Below are positions 1 to 6,855 of a stretch of 33,079 nucleotides of DNA, piece after piece; the first letter of the stretch is position 1; each line of letters starts with the position of its first letter. The notes beneath the pieces are model-generated. The model had not been told where the DNA came from. It saw nothing but the letters and a program-made list of their open reading frames with translations, and made no database searches. The stretch spans positions 1 to 33,079 of the forward strand of contig NZ_MDCR01000149.1 in the NCBI RefSeq assembly GCF_001723055.1. The letters run 5' to 3'. This DNA comes from Streptomyces niveus (GTDB lineage: Bacteria; Actinomycetota; Actinomycetes; Streptomycetales; Streptomycetaceae). The translations under genes were made by a program, and so were the position numbers.

Positions 1-1
1 G

Positions 2-331
2 CGCTACTACGAGGAGCAGGGCCTCATCGTCGCCACCCGCTGCGCGAACGGCTACCGCTCCTACGACGAGCCGACCGTCGACCGCGTCATCCAGGTCCGG
101 GGACTGCTCGACGCCGGTCTGCCGACGCGCATCATCAAGCAGATCCTGCCGTGCCTCGACAAGCCGCGGGTGATCCATTTCCAGGACGCGACCCCGGAGA
201 TGCTGTCGACGCTCGAAGTCGAACGCGACCGCATGACGCAGCGCATCAACTGCCTCATCCGCAACAGGGACGCGGTCGCCGAGTATCTGGACACGGTCCG
301 CGAGACAGCCGCCCCGGTCCCGGCGCCGTAA
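2..331 (+). CDS. MerR-family transcriptional regulator, 5' end missing
   Basis: The frame is open from the first bases of the window and stops at TAA 329-331, giving about 109 residues; the start lies outside. The first visible residues RYYEEQGLI followed by R..NGYR.YDE are the wing and second half of a MerR winged helix-turn-helix. A long charged helix (around LEVERDRMTQRINCLIRNRD) matches the antiparallel dimerisation helix of MerR proteins. The short C-terminus has no obvious metal-binding cysteine cluster, so the effector cannot be guessed. The protein would bind a palindromic promoter as a dimer. It is transcribed in the same direction as the RpiR-type gene 48 nt downstream, but that gene has its own likely operator, so co-transcription is uncertain. 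Confidence 0.85.
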   Translation, partial: RYYEEQGLIVATRCANGYRSYDEPTVDRVIQVRGLLDAGLPTRIIKQILPCLDKPRVIHFQDATPEMLSTLEVERDRMTQRINCLIRNRDAVAEYLDTVRETAAPVPAP

Positions 332-361
332 AGCGCTCGCACCCTTGACGCCGCCAGCACC

Positions 362-376
362 TGAAATTATCTTTCA
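362..376. promoter_or_regulatory. Candidate RpiR-type operator (TGAAA-N5-TTTCA)
   Basis: A perfect 5-bp-arm inverted repeat, TGAAATTATCTTTCA, lies 4 nt upstream of the GTG start of the RpiR-family gene. Its A/T richness stands out in a very G+C-rich context. Placement at the start codon of a regulator gene suggests an autoregulatory operator, which is inferred from position and symmetry only. Confidence 0.45.
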
Positions 377-379
377 CCC

Positions 380-1297
380 GTGACCAGTGACGTGAAGGAA
401 ATTTACAGCGGCGGCGCCCCTCCGGCCCCCGCCGCCCTCGCGGCCAAGGTGCGCACACTCGCGCCCTCCATGACGCGCTCCATGCAGCGCGTCGCCGAAG
501 CCGTCGCCGCCGACCCCGCGGGCACGGCCGCCCTCACCGTCACCGGTCTCGCCGAACTCACCGGTACGAGTGAGGCCACCGTCGTCAGGACGGCCCGCCT
601 CCTCGGCTACCCCGGCTACCGCGATCTGCGGCTGGCCCTCGCCGGCCTCGCCGCCCACCAGGAGTCCGGCGCGGCCCCGGCGGTCACCGCCGACATCGCG
701 GTCGACGACCCGATCGCCGATGTCGTCGCCAAGCTGGCGTACGACGAGCAGCAGACCCTCGCCGACACGGCGGCCGGGCTCGACACCGTGCAGCTCGGCG
801 CCGTCGTCACGGCGGCGGCAGCCGCGCGCCGTATCGACATCTACGGCGTCGGCGCGAGCGGTCTCGTCGGCATGGACCTCGCGCAGAAGCTCCTGCGCAT
901 CGGCCTGATAGCCCACGCCCACAGCGACCCGCACCTCGCTGTCACCAACGCCGTCCAGCTCCGCTCGGGCGACGTCGCCATCGCGATCACGCACTCCGGC
1001 TCGACGGGGGACGTCATAGAGCCGCTGCGGGTCGCCTTCGACCGGGGCGCGACGACGGTCGCGATCACCGGCCGCCCGGACGGCGCGGTGTCGCAGTACG
1101 CGGACCACGTCCTCACCACGTCCACGGCCCGCGAGAGCGAGCTGCGGCCGGCGGCGATGTCCAGCCGTACGAGTCAACTCCTCGTCGTGGACTGCCTGTT
1201 CGTGGGCGTAGCACAACGGACGTACGAGACGGCCGCACCCGCGCTCGCCGCGTCCTACGAGGCGCTGGCGCACCGCCACTCGCCGCGTACGCGCTGA
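380..1297 (+). CDS. MurR/RpiR-family transcriptional regulator with SIS domain
   Basis: A 305-residue protein. Residues about 20-95 form the HTH_6 helix-turn-helix (SMQRVAEAVAADP, then LAELTGTSEATVVRTARLLGYPGYRDLRLAL, written here in its two halves). Residues about 120-260 form a sugar isomerase (SIS) domain with the GVGASGLVGMDLAQKL and AITHSGSTGDVIEPL loops that bind phosphosugars. Family members sense a sugar phosphate and control the adjacent catabolic genes. The next gene is murQ, 103 nt downstream in the same direction, so the effector is probably MurNAc-6-phosphate or a related amino-sugar phosphate; that is inference. The GTG at 380 gives a normal N-terminus; another in-frame GTG at 392 is possible. 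An A/T-rich inverted repeat at 362-376 is the likely self-operator. Confidence 0.9.
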   Translation: MTSDVKEIYSGGAPPAPAALAAKVRTLAPSMTRSMQRVAEAVAADPAGTAALTVTGLAELTGTSEATVVRTARLLGYPGYRDLRLALAGLAAHQESGAAPAVTADIAVDDPIADVVAKLAYDEQQTLADTAAGLDTVQLGAVVTAAAAARRIDIYGVGASGLVGMDLAQKLLRIGLIAHAHSDPHLAVTNAVQLRSGDVAIAITHSGSTGDVIEPLRVAFDRGATTVAITGRPDGAVSQYADHVLTTSTARESELRPAAMSSRTSQLLVVDCLFVGVAQRTYETAAPALAASYEALAHRHSPRTR

Positions 1298-1366
1298 TCC
1301 GCGCCCACCCTCAAGGCGCGACGCACCACCGCTCAACCGCACCACCAACAACGGGGCTTCCTCAGG

Positions 1367-1387
1367 TTTCTGCCAGCTCGCCAGAAA
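1367..1387. promoter_or_regulatory. Inverted repeat before murQ (TTTCTG-N9-CAGAAA)
   Basis: A 6-bp perfect inverted repeat with a 9-nt spacer lies in the 103-nt gap between the RpiR-type regulator and murQ, ending 13 nt before the murQ ATG. It could be an operator or a small hairpin near the murQ ribosome-binding site. It does not match the TGAAA-N5-TTTCA repeat at 362-376, so a common regulator is not shown. Confidence 0.25.
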
Positions 1388-1400
1388 GAGCCGCTTCTCC

Positions 1401-2378
1401 ATGACCTCCAGCACATCGCCCTCCCCGTACGGCGAACTCCGCGCCACCCTCGCGACCCTGACCACCGAGGCGTTCCGCCCCGAACTCGCGGACATCGACC
1501 GCCGTTCCACCGAGGACATCGCCCGCGTCATGAACGGCGAGGACCAGACCGTCCCCGCCGCCGTCGCCGCCCAGCTCCCCCGTATCGCAGCCGCCATCGA
1601 CGCCACCGCCGAGCGCATGGCGCGTGGCGGCAGGCTGATCTACGCGGGCGCGGGCACGGCCGGCCGCATGGGCATCCTGGACGCCAGCGAGTGCCCGCCC
1701 ACCTTCAACACCGACCCGTCGGAGGTCGTCGGCCTGATCGCGGGCGGCCCCGGTGCGATGGTCAAGTCCGTGGAGGGCGCCGAGGACTCCGGCGAACTGG
1801 CGGCCTCGGACCTGGACGAGCTGAAGGTCGACGTGAACGACACCGTCGTCGGCATCTCGGCGTCCGGGCGCACCCCGTACGCCGTCGGCGCGGTCGAGCA
1901 CGCGCGCTCCCTGGGCGCGCTCACCATCGGCCTGTCCTGCAACGCGGACAGCGCGCTCGCCGCCGCGGCCGAGCACGGCCTGGAGGTGGTCGTGGGCCCC
2001 GAACTGCTCACGGGATCAACCCGGTTGAAGGCCGGTACGGCGCAGAAGCTGGTCCTCAACATGATCTCGACGATCACCATGATCCGCCTCGGCAAGACGT
2101 ACGGAAACCTGATGGTCGACGTCCGCGCGTCCAACGAGAAGCTACGGGCCCGCTCCCGCCACATCGTCGCCCTCGCGACGGGCGCGCCGGACGAGGAGAT
2201 CGAATCCGCGCTGGCGGCGACCGACGGCGAGGTCAAGAACGCGATCCTCACCATCCTCGGCTCGGTGGACGGCCCCACGGCTGCGGATCTGCTGAAAGAC
2301 TCCCACGGTCATCTGCGGGCGGCGCTCCAGGCGTCGCCCGGCTCGGCCGAACACGAACAAGGACCCGCGCACACATGA
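1401..2378 (+). CDS. murQ: N-acetylmuramic acid 6-phosphate etherase
   Basis: A 325-residue cytoplasmic enzyme that cleaves the D-lactyl ether of MurNAc-6-phosphate to GlcNAc-6-phosphate and D-lactate in peptidoglycan recycling. The sequence shows the MurQ/GCKR SIS fold: IYAGAGTAGRMGILDASECP with the phosphate-binding loop and catalytic Glu, LIAGGPGAM, VGISASGRTPYA, and the C-terminal KTYGNLMVDVRASNEKL signature. Length is close to that of bacterial MurQ. The start ATG at 1401 gives the expected N-terminus. The stop overlaps the start of the next gene (ATGA), so the two are probably translated together. Its product is the substrate of NagA, encoded at 22469-23680. Confidence 0.95.
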   Translation: MTSSTSPSPYGELRATLATLTTEAFRPELADIDRRSTEDIARVMNGEDQTVPAAVAAQLPRIAAAIDATAERMARGGRLIYAGAGTAGRMGILDASECPPTFNTDPSEVVGLIAGGPGAMVKSVEGAEDSGELAASDLDELKVDVNDTVVGISASGRTPYAVGAVEHARSLGALTIGLSCNADSALAAAAEHGLEVVVGPELLTGSTRLKAGTAQKLVLNMISTITMIRLGKTYGNLMVDVRASNEKLRARSRHIVALATGAPDEEIESALAATDGEVKNAILTILGSVDGPTAADLLKDSHGHLRAALQASPGSAEHEQGPAHT

Positions 2379-2959
2379 CCCTCGCCGACACCCCGTCCCC
2401 CATATCCCGGGCCGAGTCGCGCGGTCGCGCGACCGGCGCCGGGGTCATGGCGTTCTTCGGCCTGGGCTGGATGGCCTGCGGCGTCACGGACATGCCTGTC
2501 ACGGCCGGCCGCGTGGTGTTCGCGGCCGGTGCGGCTGTCTCGATCACGTTCGCCGTCCTGGGCGCCCGCATGGGCCGCGGGGCGGCGGACACCCCGACGA
2601 CGGACACCGGGCCGACGGCGGCCCGCAAGAAGAAGGTGGGCGTGCGGTTCGCCCTGGTGGTCGTGGCGGAGTGGGTGGCGATCTTCGCGATCGCCCGCGT
2701 CCTGGTGGCCACGGACCACGCGGAGGCGATCCCGGCGTTCGTGGCGGCGGTGGTGGGCATCCACTTCTTCCCACTGGCCCGCCTGTTCGGCGTCCGCGCG
2801 TACCACTGGACGGGCGCGGCTCTGTGCGCGTCGGCCCTGGCGGCGGCGGTACTGGCTCCGCTGACCTCAACGCCGGCGCTGTGGACGGCGCTCCCGGGCT
2901 TCGGCTCGGCGGCGGCACTGTACGCGACGTGCGTGTACCTGCTGCGCACGCCCGACTAG
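2375..2959 (+). CDS. Integral membrane protein coupled to murQ
   Basis: A 194-residue protein starting at an ATG that overlaps the murQ stop by 4 nt, which fixes the start and indicates translational coupling. The chain alternates hydrophobic helices and short charged loops: segments near residues 24-65 (two), 93-110, 118-138, 146-165 and 168-190, so about five or six membrane spans. A basic stretch (ARKKK, about residues 84-88) lies in a loop. No enzymatic motif is visible and I do not recognise the family. Operon position after murQ could mean a role linked to cell-wall recycling, but nothing in the sequence proves it. Confidence 0.75.
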   Translation: MTLADTPSPISRAESRGRATGAGVMAFFGLGWMACGVTDMPVTAGRVVFAAGAAVSITFAVLGARMGRGAADTPTTDTGPTAARKKKVGVRFALVVVAEWVAIFAIARVLVATDHAEAIPAFVAAVVGIHFFPLARLFGVRAYHWTGAALCASALAAAVLAPLTSTPALWTALPGFGSAAALYATCVYLLRTPD

Positions 2960-3083
2960 GTCCTGTCTCCAACCTCGTCCCGAACGGCACCCACTCGGGA
3001 CGCCAGTACGTGCCGTCCTCGCTGGGCTCCCGCGATCGCACCGGGCGACCCACCCGCCCGGATGGTCTTCCGATTCAGGTCTA

Positions 3084-3095
3084 CACATGTGCACA
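3084..3095. promoter_or_regulatory. Overlapping palindromes upstream of the toxin-antitoxin pair
   Basis: CACATGTG (3084-3091) and TGTGCACA (3088-3095) are perfect 8-bp palindromes sharing four bases. They lie 20-30 nt before the antitoxin ATG, just upstream of a TANNNT-type -10 (TAAGGT, 3102-3107). Toxin-antitoxin complexes usually repress their own promoter at such palindromes, so this is the best operator candidate. Confidence 0.4.
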
Positions 3096-3114
3096 CTTCT
3101 GTAAGGTGGTGAGC

Positions 3115-3375
3115 ATGACGGAGATCTCATACTCAATCGTGGAAGCCCGCGCCAAGCTCGGTGCGATCGCCCGCGAAGTCAGCGCCACCCGCGAACCGGT
3201 CGCCATCACCGACCACGGCCACACCATCGCGATACTGATGAGCCCCGCCGACGCCCTTGAGCTTGAGGAGATGCGAGCGTTGGCCGACTATCGGGAGCGG
3301 CAAGCTCGCGGCGAATCACTCGGCATCCCCCACGATGAAGCGTTCCGCCGCGTTTTCGGTGGAGATGGCACGTGA
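3115..3375 (+). CDS. Phd/YefM-family antitoxin
   Basis: An 86-residue protein. The N-terminal part (SYSIVEARAKLGAIAREV, then EPVAITDHGHTIAILMSP) is the Phd/YefM DNA-binding fold, and the acidic, flexible C-terminus (ALELEEMRALADYRERQARG) is the usual toxin-neutralising segment. The start ATG at 3115 is supported by the AAGGTGG ribosome-binding site 5 nt upstream. The stop overlaps the GTG start of the RelE-type toxin (GTGA), giving tight coupling and the antitoxin-first order typical of type II modules. It should bind the toxin and, with it, repress the promoter at about 3084-3107. Confidence 0.9.
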   Translation: MTEISYSIVEARAKLGAIAREVSATREPVAITDHGHTIAILMSPADALELEEMRALADYRERQARGESLGIPHDEAFRRVFGGDGT

Positions 3376-3617
3376 CGTATCAGGTCATCTGGGAGCCGAA
3401 GGCTCTGGCCCAAGCCGAGCGGTTCGCCAAGGACGACCCGCAAGGAGTACGGCAGGTCTTCGCCTCTGTGGACCGCCTCGCCAATGACCCTCGACCCAAG
3501 GGCGCATTCGGAAGTCCGGAACTGCTGCGCATCCACGTCGGGATCTACCGCGTGCTGTACGAGATCAGCGGCAGTCGGGTCCTGGTCAGCGTGATCAACC
3601 TCGGCCGCCTGCGCTGA
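3372..3617 (+). CDS. RelE/ParE-family toxin
   Basis: An 81-residue basic protein. YQVIWEPKALAQAERF at the N-terminus, a helical PQGVRQVFASVDRLANDP section and the C-terminal GIYRVLYEIS...LVSVINLGRLR strand set match RelE/ParE toxins. The conserved arginine of the RVLYEI strand and the terminal arginines are compatible with the RelE ribosome-dependent mRNase type, though ParE-type gyrase poisoning cannot be excluded by eye. It starts at a GTG overlapping the antitoxin stop. A strong GC hairpin follows 9 nt after its stop, closing the two-gene unit. Confidence 0.88.
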   Translation: MTYQVIWEPKALAQAERFAKDDPQGVRQVFASVDRLANDPRPKGAFGSPELLRIHVGIYRVLYEISGSRVLVSVINLGRLR

Positions 3618-3626
3618 ACGACCCTC

Positions 3627-3650
3627 CCCCGGGCGGCCGACCGCCCGGGG
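3627..3650 (+). terminator. GC hairpin after toxin gene
   Basis: CCCCGGGCGG and CCGCCCGGGG form a perfect 10-bp stem around a 4-nt loop, starting 9 nt beyond the toxin stop. There is no clear T tract, as is common for Streptomyces terminators. It also lies 23 nt from the end of the converging frameshifted gene, so it may act in both directions. Confidence 0.6.
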
Positions 3651-3672
3651 AAGCTCGCCCGCTACGCCGGCC

Positions 3673-3912
3673 TCACGGCAGGCGCCGCGCGCGGTTCAGC
3701 TCCGTCACCTTCGCGCGCAGCGTCTCGGTCGCCGGTGCCGGGTGGATCCAGCCCGGTGGGACGTCCCACTCCACGCCGCCGCCCGGCGGCCGTAGCTGTA
3801 CGCAGCCGTCCTCCACGCCATCACCCGCCCCACACGCCCGTCGCGCGAGTCGACGGCGTACGTCCCGACCTCCGGTACGAACGCTCCGCCCTCCCCCCGC
3901 GCAGCCGCTCAT
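3673..3912 (-). pseudogene. Small Streptomyces-type hypothetical gene with two compensating frameshifts
   Basis: The uninterrupted frame starts at an ATG overlapping the previous stop (ATGA) but reads as arginine-rich nonsense in its middle. Shifting frame inside the C6 run (3893-3898) gives VGTYAVDSRDGRVGRVMAW, and shifting back near 3809-3816 gives DGCVQLRPPGGGVEWDVPPG and a sensible C-terminus. Together these read as the TGRVG...VQLRPPGGGREWDC type of small protein that I recall from Streptomyces genomes beside XRE/DUF397 modules. One extra G in a G run and one missing G would explain it. Either the gene is broken or the assembly has two homopolymer errors. No function is known to me. Confidence 0.6.
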
Positions 3913-4148
3913 GACCGGACGCCTTCCAGTACGGCGACCATCCGCCGCGCGGTCGCCAGATTGCAACGCCCCAGCTCCACCAGCGGGTTGCCCGGTTCGT
4001 CGCCCGAGCACGACACGGGGTCGATACGCAGGGAGGGCAGCGTGATCCCGACGGCCGCGAGTCCGGACCGCAGTTGCTCGACGGCCTCCTCGGCTGCCTT
4101 TACCTGATCCGCAGCCACCTTGCGCCGTTCTTTCGCATTCTTGTCCAC
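3909..4148 (-). CDS. Small hypothetical protein next to XRE/DUF397 module
   Basis: A 79-residue protein starting at GTG 4148. The first 30 residues are strongly charged and likely helical (AKERRKVAADQVKAAEEAVEQL), followed by ITLPSLRIDPVSCSG and a C-terminal helix NLATARRMVAVLEGV. I recall similar small proteins in streptomycete genomes but no function. Its stop overlaps the start of the frameshifted gene 3673-3912 (ATGA), so the two formed an operon. It is divergent from the XRE regulator, with a shared upstream region at 4149-4272. The amino-acid composition is normal for a real protein and the GTG is the only good start. Confidence 0.65.
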   Translation of the reverse strand: MDKNAKERRKVAADQVKAAEEAVEQLRSGLAAVGITLPSLRIDPVSCSGDEPGNPLVELGRCNLATARRMVAVLEGVRS

Positions 4149-4272
4149 TGGTCACCAACTTCCACTCTGAGTGCTTGCTTTCACCACACAGCGTGGCGAT
4201 CCGTGGCTAGCCTGAACAGAGACATCCGGCCAACAAGACCACGTGATGCACGTACTGCCGATGGGAGTTGCC

Positions 4273-5067
4273 ATGCCCGGCCCCAAGGAACTCGACCCGT
4301 CGTCGTCACCACGCGCGATGGTCGGCTCGGAACTGCGCCATGCCCGCGAGAGCCTGAAGATGACCCAGCCCGATCTGGGCGCGCCACTGTTCGTGAGCGG
4401 GTCGTTCATCGGCCAACTGGAGCTGGGTACGCGGCGGATGCAGATGGAGTACGCGATCAAGTTCGACGAGATCCTGGGCACGGACGGGTTCTTCGTACGG
4501 AACTGCGCCGCGGCCATGAAGTCGAAGTACCCGGACCACTTCGCGGACGCGGCGGAGGCCGAGGCGATCGCGACGGCGATCAAGGAGTACGCGCCGCAAC
4601 TGATTCCTGGCCTGTTGCAGACGGAGGCGTACGCGCGAGCGGTGTTCCACGCGTATCAGCCGACGGCAACGGAAGACGTGATCGACCAACTGGTCGAGGC
4701 AAGGCTGGAGCGAGCCAACCTGTTGTCGGATCCAACAACCCCGTTGTTTTGGGGGATTCTTGACGAGGCCACGCTACGACGGCAGGTCGGCGATGCGGCG
4801 GTGATGGCGGGGGCCCTACGCCACGTAGCGGACCTGATGCGCCGCCGCCGAATCATCGTGCAGGTACTCCCGTTCACCTCGGGTGCGCACGCCGCAATGG
4901 GCGGCGGGCTGAAGCTGATGTCCTTCTCGGACCCCCTCCACTCGTCTACCTCCACGGCGCTGGCTCAGGACAACTGCTGGACGATCCGGCCTCGGTGGCG
5001 CAGTACGAGTTGGCCTACGATCTGCTGGGGGCCAACGCGCTGCCACTGCGCGAATCCCTGCCCCTGA
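4273..5067 (+). CDS. XRE-family regulator with DUF5753 domain, C-terminus frameshifted
   Basis: A 264-residue open frame. An HTH domain at about residues 15-70 (LRHARESLKMTQPDLGAPLF...LELGTRRM) is followed by the DUF5753 effector domain (YAPQLIPGLLQTEAYARAVF, ILDEATLRRQVG, IIVQVLPFTSGAH). The start ATG at 4273 has GGGAG 5 nt upstream; GTG 4243 and ATG 4246 lack this. After MSFSD the frame runs into tryptophan- and cysteine-rich nonsense. A one-base shift at the C5 run 4932-4936 restores PPLVYLHGAGSGQLLDDP and a DUF5753-like end stopping at 5114. So one C appears lost: a real mutation, or a sequencing error. The restored gene would overlap the DUF397 gene by 20 nt, which supports pairing of the two products. 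Confidence 0.85.
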   Translation: MPGPKELDPSSSPRAMVGSELRHARESLKMTQPDLGAPLFVSGSFIGQLELGTRRMQMEYAIKFDEILGTDGFFVRNCAAAMKSKYPDHFADAAEAEAIATAIKEYAPQLIPGLLQTEAYARAVFHAYQPTATEDVIDQLVEARLERANLLSDPTTPLFWGILDEATLRRQVGDAAVMAGALRHVADLMRRRRIIVQVLPFTSGAHAAMGGGLKLMSFSDPLHSSTSTALAQDNCWTIRPRWRSTSWPTICWGPTRCHCANPCP

Positions 5068-5094
5068 TCGCACAGTTGGCGGAGGATTACGACC

Positions 5095-5316
5095 ATGAAG
5101 CGCAGCAGCAATGAGTACGACCTGAGCGCGGCGACCTGGCACAAGTCCACCTACAGCGACGGCAGCGGCAGCAACTGCCTCGAAGTCGCCGACGGCCTCC
5201 CCGACATCGTCCCCGTCCGCGACTCCAAATCCCCCGAACTCCCCGGCGTCGTCTTCCCGGCCCCCGCCTGGGCCGCCTTCGTCGCGAGCCTGAAGATCGA
5301 GTCCCTGGTGGGCTAA
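5095..5316 (+). CDS. DUF397 domain protein, partner of XRE regulator
   Basis: A 73-residue protein with the DUF397 hallmarks: TWHKSTYSDGSGSNCLEVA, then VPVRDSKSP and a C-terminal FPAPAWAAFVASLK. DUF397 proteins nearly always follow an XRE/DUF5753 gene in Streptomyces; well-studied examples are the BldB- and WhiJ-associated pairs, where the small protein modulates the regulator. The ATG at 5095 lies inside the restored end of the regulator gene, so expression would be coupled. This gene is intact even though its partner carries a frameshift. Confidence 0.88.
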   Translation: MKRSSNEYDLSAATWHKSTYSDGSGSNCLEVADGLPDIVPVRDSKSPELPGVVFPAPAWAAFVASLKIESLVG

Positions 5317-5326
5317 CCTCGCGCCC

Positions 5327-5701
5327 ATGGCACTTGAATGGGAACAGCTCTCTGTCGACGCCGCCGATCCGGGCGCCCTGGGCCGTTGGTGGCGTGAGGC
5401 GCTCGGCTGGGTCGTCGTGCACGACTCGGCCGAGGAGTTCGAGATCAGGCCGGCGCCCGAGCAACTGCCCGGTCTGCTCTTCATCTCCGTACCCGAGGGG
5501 AAGACCCTCAAGAACCGCCTGCACCTCGACTTCCGCCCCGACAACCGGGACGCCGAGGTCGAGCGCCTGCTGGCACTCGGCGCCCGCCGCGCGGACGTCG
5601 GGCAGCAGGGTGACGAGTCGTGGGTGGTCCTCGCGGACCCCGAAGGCAATGAGTTCTGCGTGCTGGGTGAGAGGTCCGGGGGCGCGCCCACGACGGAGTG
5701 A
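5327..5701 (+). CDS. VOC-superfamily (glyoxalase-like) protein
   Basis: A 124-residue single VOC domain. The two beta-alpha-beta-beta-beta units are visible as LEWEQLSVDAADPGALGRWW with VVVHDSAEEFEIRP, and LHLDFRPDNRDAEVERLLALGA with WVVLADPEGNEFCVL. The LHLDF histidine and the terminal EGNEFCVL glutamate are typical metal-ligand positions. Such proteins include dioxygenases, lyases and drug-binding proteins; the substrate cannot be told from sequence. It starts 10 nt after the DUF397 stop, close enough for read-through, though a functional link is not evident. Confidence 0.8.
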   Translation: MALEWEQLSVDAADPGALGRWWREALGWVVVHDSAEEFEIRPAPEQLPGLLFISVPEGKTLKNRLHLDFRPDNRDAEVERLLALGARRADVGQQGDESWVVLADPEGNEFCVLGERSGGAPTTE

Positions 5702-5775
5702 ATGGTAGGAGGGGAAGCACGCCGCCTACTTGGATAGCCGGTGTCAATCCCTAACTCACGTAAGGCTGTTGCGAC

Positions 5776-6306
5776 ATGCCTCTCCTTCCGCCGATCGGCG
5801 CCGAGATCCCCTGCTCCCGCCTCGCCATCAACACCCCGCTCCGGATCAACGACTCCCTCGTCACCGTCGACTTCCGGGGCGGCATCAAGCACCGCGTCGA
5901 CGTGAACCCCAATGACCCGGTCAACTCCGTCCGCCTTCGGACCGTTGGACACAAAGTGAGCGCGGAGCTGCCGGAAACCGAGGGGAAGAGCGGCGGCACC
6001 GTCACCATCGAGCAGAACGACATCGATGTGGACGCGGAAAGCACCCTGCGCGTGACTCAGCAGTTCCCGCCCAGGTTCGAGTTGCGCGAGGTCACGAACT
6101 TCACCATGACCATCGACCATGGCGAGGGCGAACCGCTGATCCTGACCACCAGGAACCCGATGGTCCTCGTCGCACAGCTGACCCAGTTCCCGCCCAGGGG
6201 CGACCTTTACCAGCTGGAGAAGCCGGTCGAGCTCGTCGACCTGGAGGACGAGACCAAGGTGGTCGCCGTCATCGAGAAGTTCCCCGTCAAGGTCGGCGGC
6301 CTCTAA
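5776..6306 (+). CDS. Hypothetical protein, beta-rich
   Basis: A 176-residue acidic protein starting at ATG 5776. I do not recognise the family. It has no signal peptide or membrane span and few helices. Short strands alternate, and there are two copies of a (T)QFPPR motif: VTQQFPPRFELREV at about residues 92-105 and LTQFPPRGDLYQLEKP at about 135-150, suggesting an internal duplication or two similar beta sheets. The chain begins MPLLPPIGAEIPCSRLAINT. The stop overlaps by 3 nt the stop of the converging gene remnant at 6303-6844. Codon use looks like that of its neighbours. Confidence 0.7.
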   Translation: MPLLPPIGAEIPCSRLAINTPLRINDSLVTVDFRGGIKHRVDVNPNDPVNSVRLRTVGHKVSAELPETEGKSGGTVTIEQNDIDVDAESTLRVTQQFPPRFELREVTNFTMTIDHGEGEPLILTTRNPMVLVAQLTQFPPRGDLYQLEKPVELVDLEDETKVVAVIEKFPVKVGGL

Positions 6307-6844
6307 AGCAGGCACTTGGGGAAGTCCTTGGTCCGCGTCACGGCCTCCTCCGGCATGTCCGCGAGGTCAATGGCCGTGACGACGGCTGGACTTTCCCGCC
6401 TTCTTGGCATCTTTCGTGACGTTGTTCCCGCTCACCCTGGGCACTCCGTGTGGCCGATACGTGCACCTGTCCGGCAGCGCGAAGTGGGAAGCGGACAGCT
6501 GGCCGGCACCTGCGGCCTGCAAGAACCGGGCGTACTCCGTGGGGCGCGCCCACTGACGGCAGCACGCCAGACGCAATGTGCAGATAATCCGTGTTCTTGC
6601 TCCCGGAGGCGTACGCGTCCACCCTGTCCTGTACCGCGAGATTCACCAACTCTTGGTTCAGGCCGTACTTTTCTGCGTCCCGCAGCCAGTAGTAAAGCGT
6701 GCGATCGCCGATACGCCGGCTTCTCGCATATTCGGCCACAGTGTCTCTCTGATTCAAGAAGCCCAGTATGTGATCCCTCTTCTCCTCGTCCGTGAACCTC
6801 ACGGACGAGGCCGAGTGCCCGGGAAGGGCGACGGTCCGGTTCAC
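6303..6844 (-). pseudogene. Remnant of an HTH-domain gene with two frameshifts
   Basis: Three successive frames on the minus strand make up one plausible protein. The first has RFTDEEKRDHILGFLNQRDT, then VAEYARSRRIGDRTLYYWLRD, a helix-turn-helix like those of transposases and Psq-type proteins. A +1 shift near 6564-6576 continues with ACCRQWARPTEYARFLQAAG. A second +1 shift at 6391-6400 gives SPAVVTAIDLADMPEEAVTR and ends at TAG 6303-6305, overlapping the stop of the converging gene. Restored length would be about 165-180 residues depending on the GTG used (6844 or 6802); neither has a clear ribosome-binding site. I cannot name the family. It looks like a decaying regulator or transposase-type gene. 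Confidence 0.45.
6784..6810. terminator. Perfect 12-bp hairpin downstream of propeller gene
   Basis: CCTCGTCCGTGA and TCACGGACGAGG form a perfect 12-bp stem around a 3-nt loop (ACC). It starts 46 nt past the stop of the minus-strand propeller gene and is its best terminator candidate, although no T tract follows. It lies at the possible start of the gene remnant 6303-6844, so it may instead affect that gene. Confidence 0.45.
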
Positions 6845-6855
6845 CGAGGCGTCAG

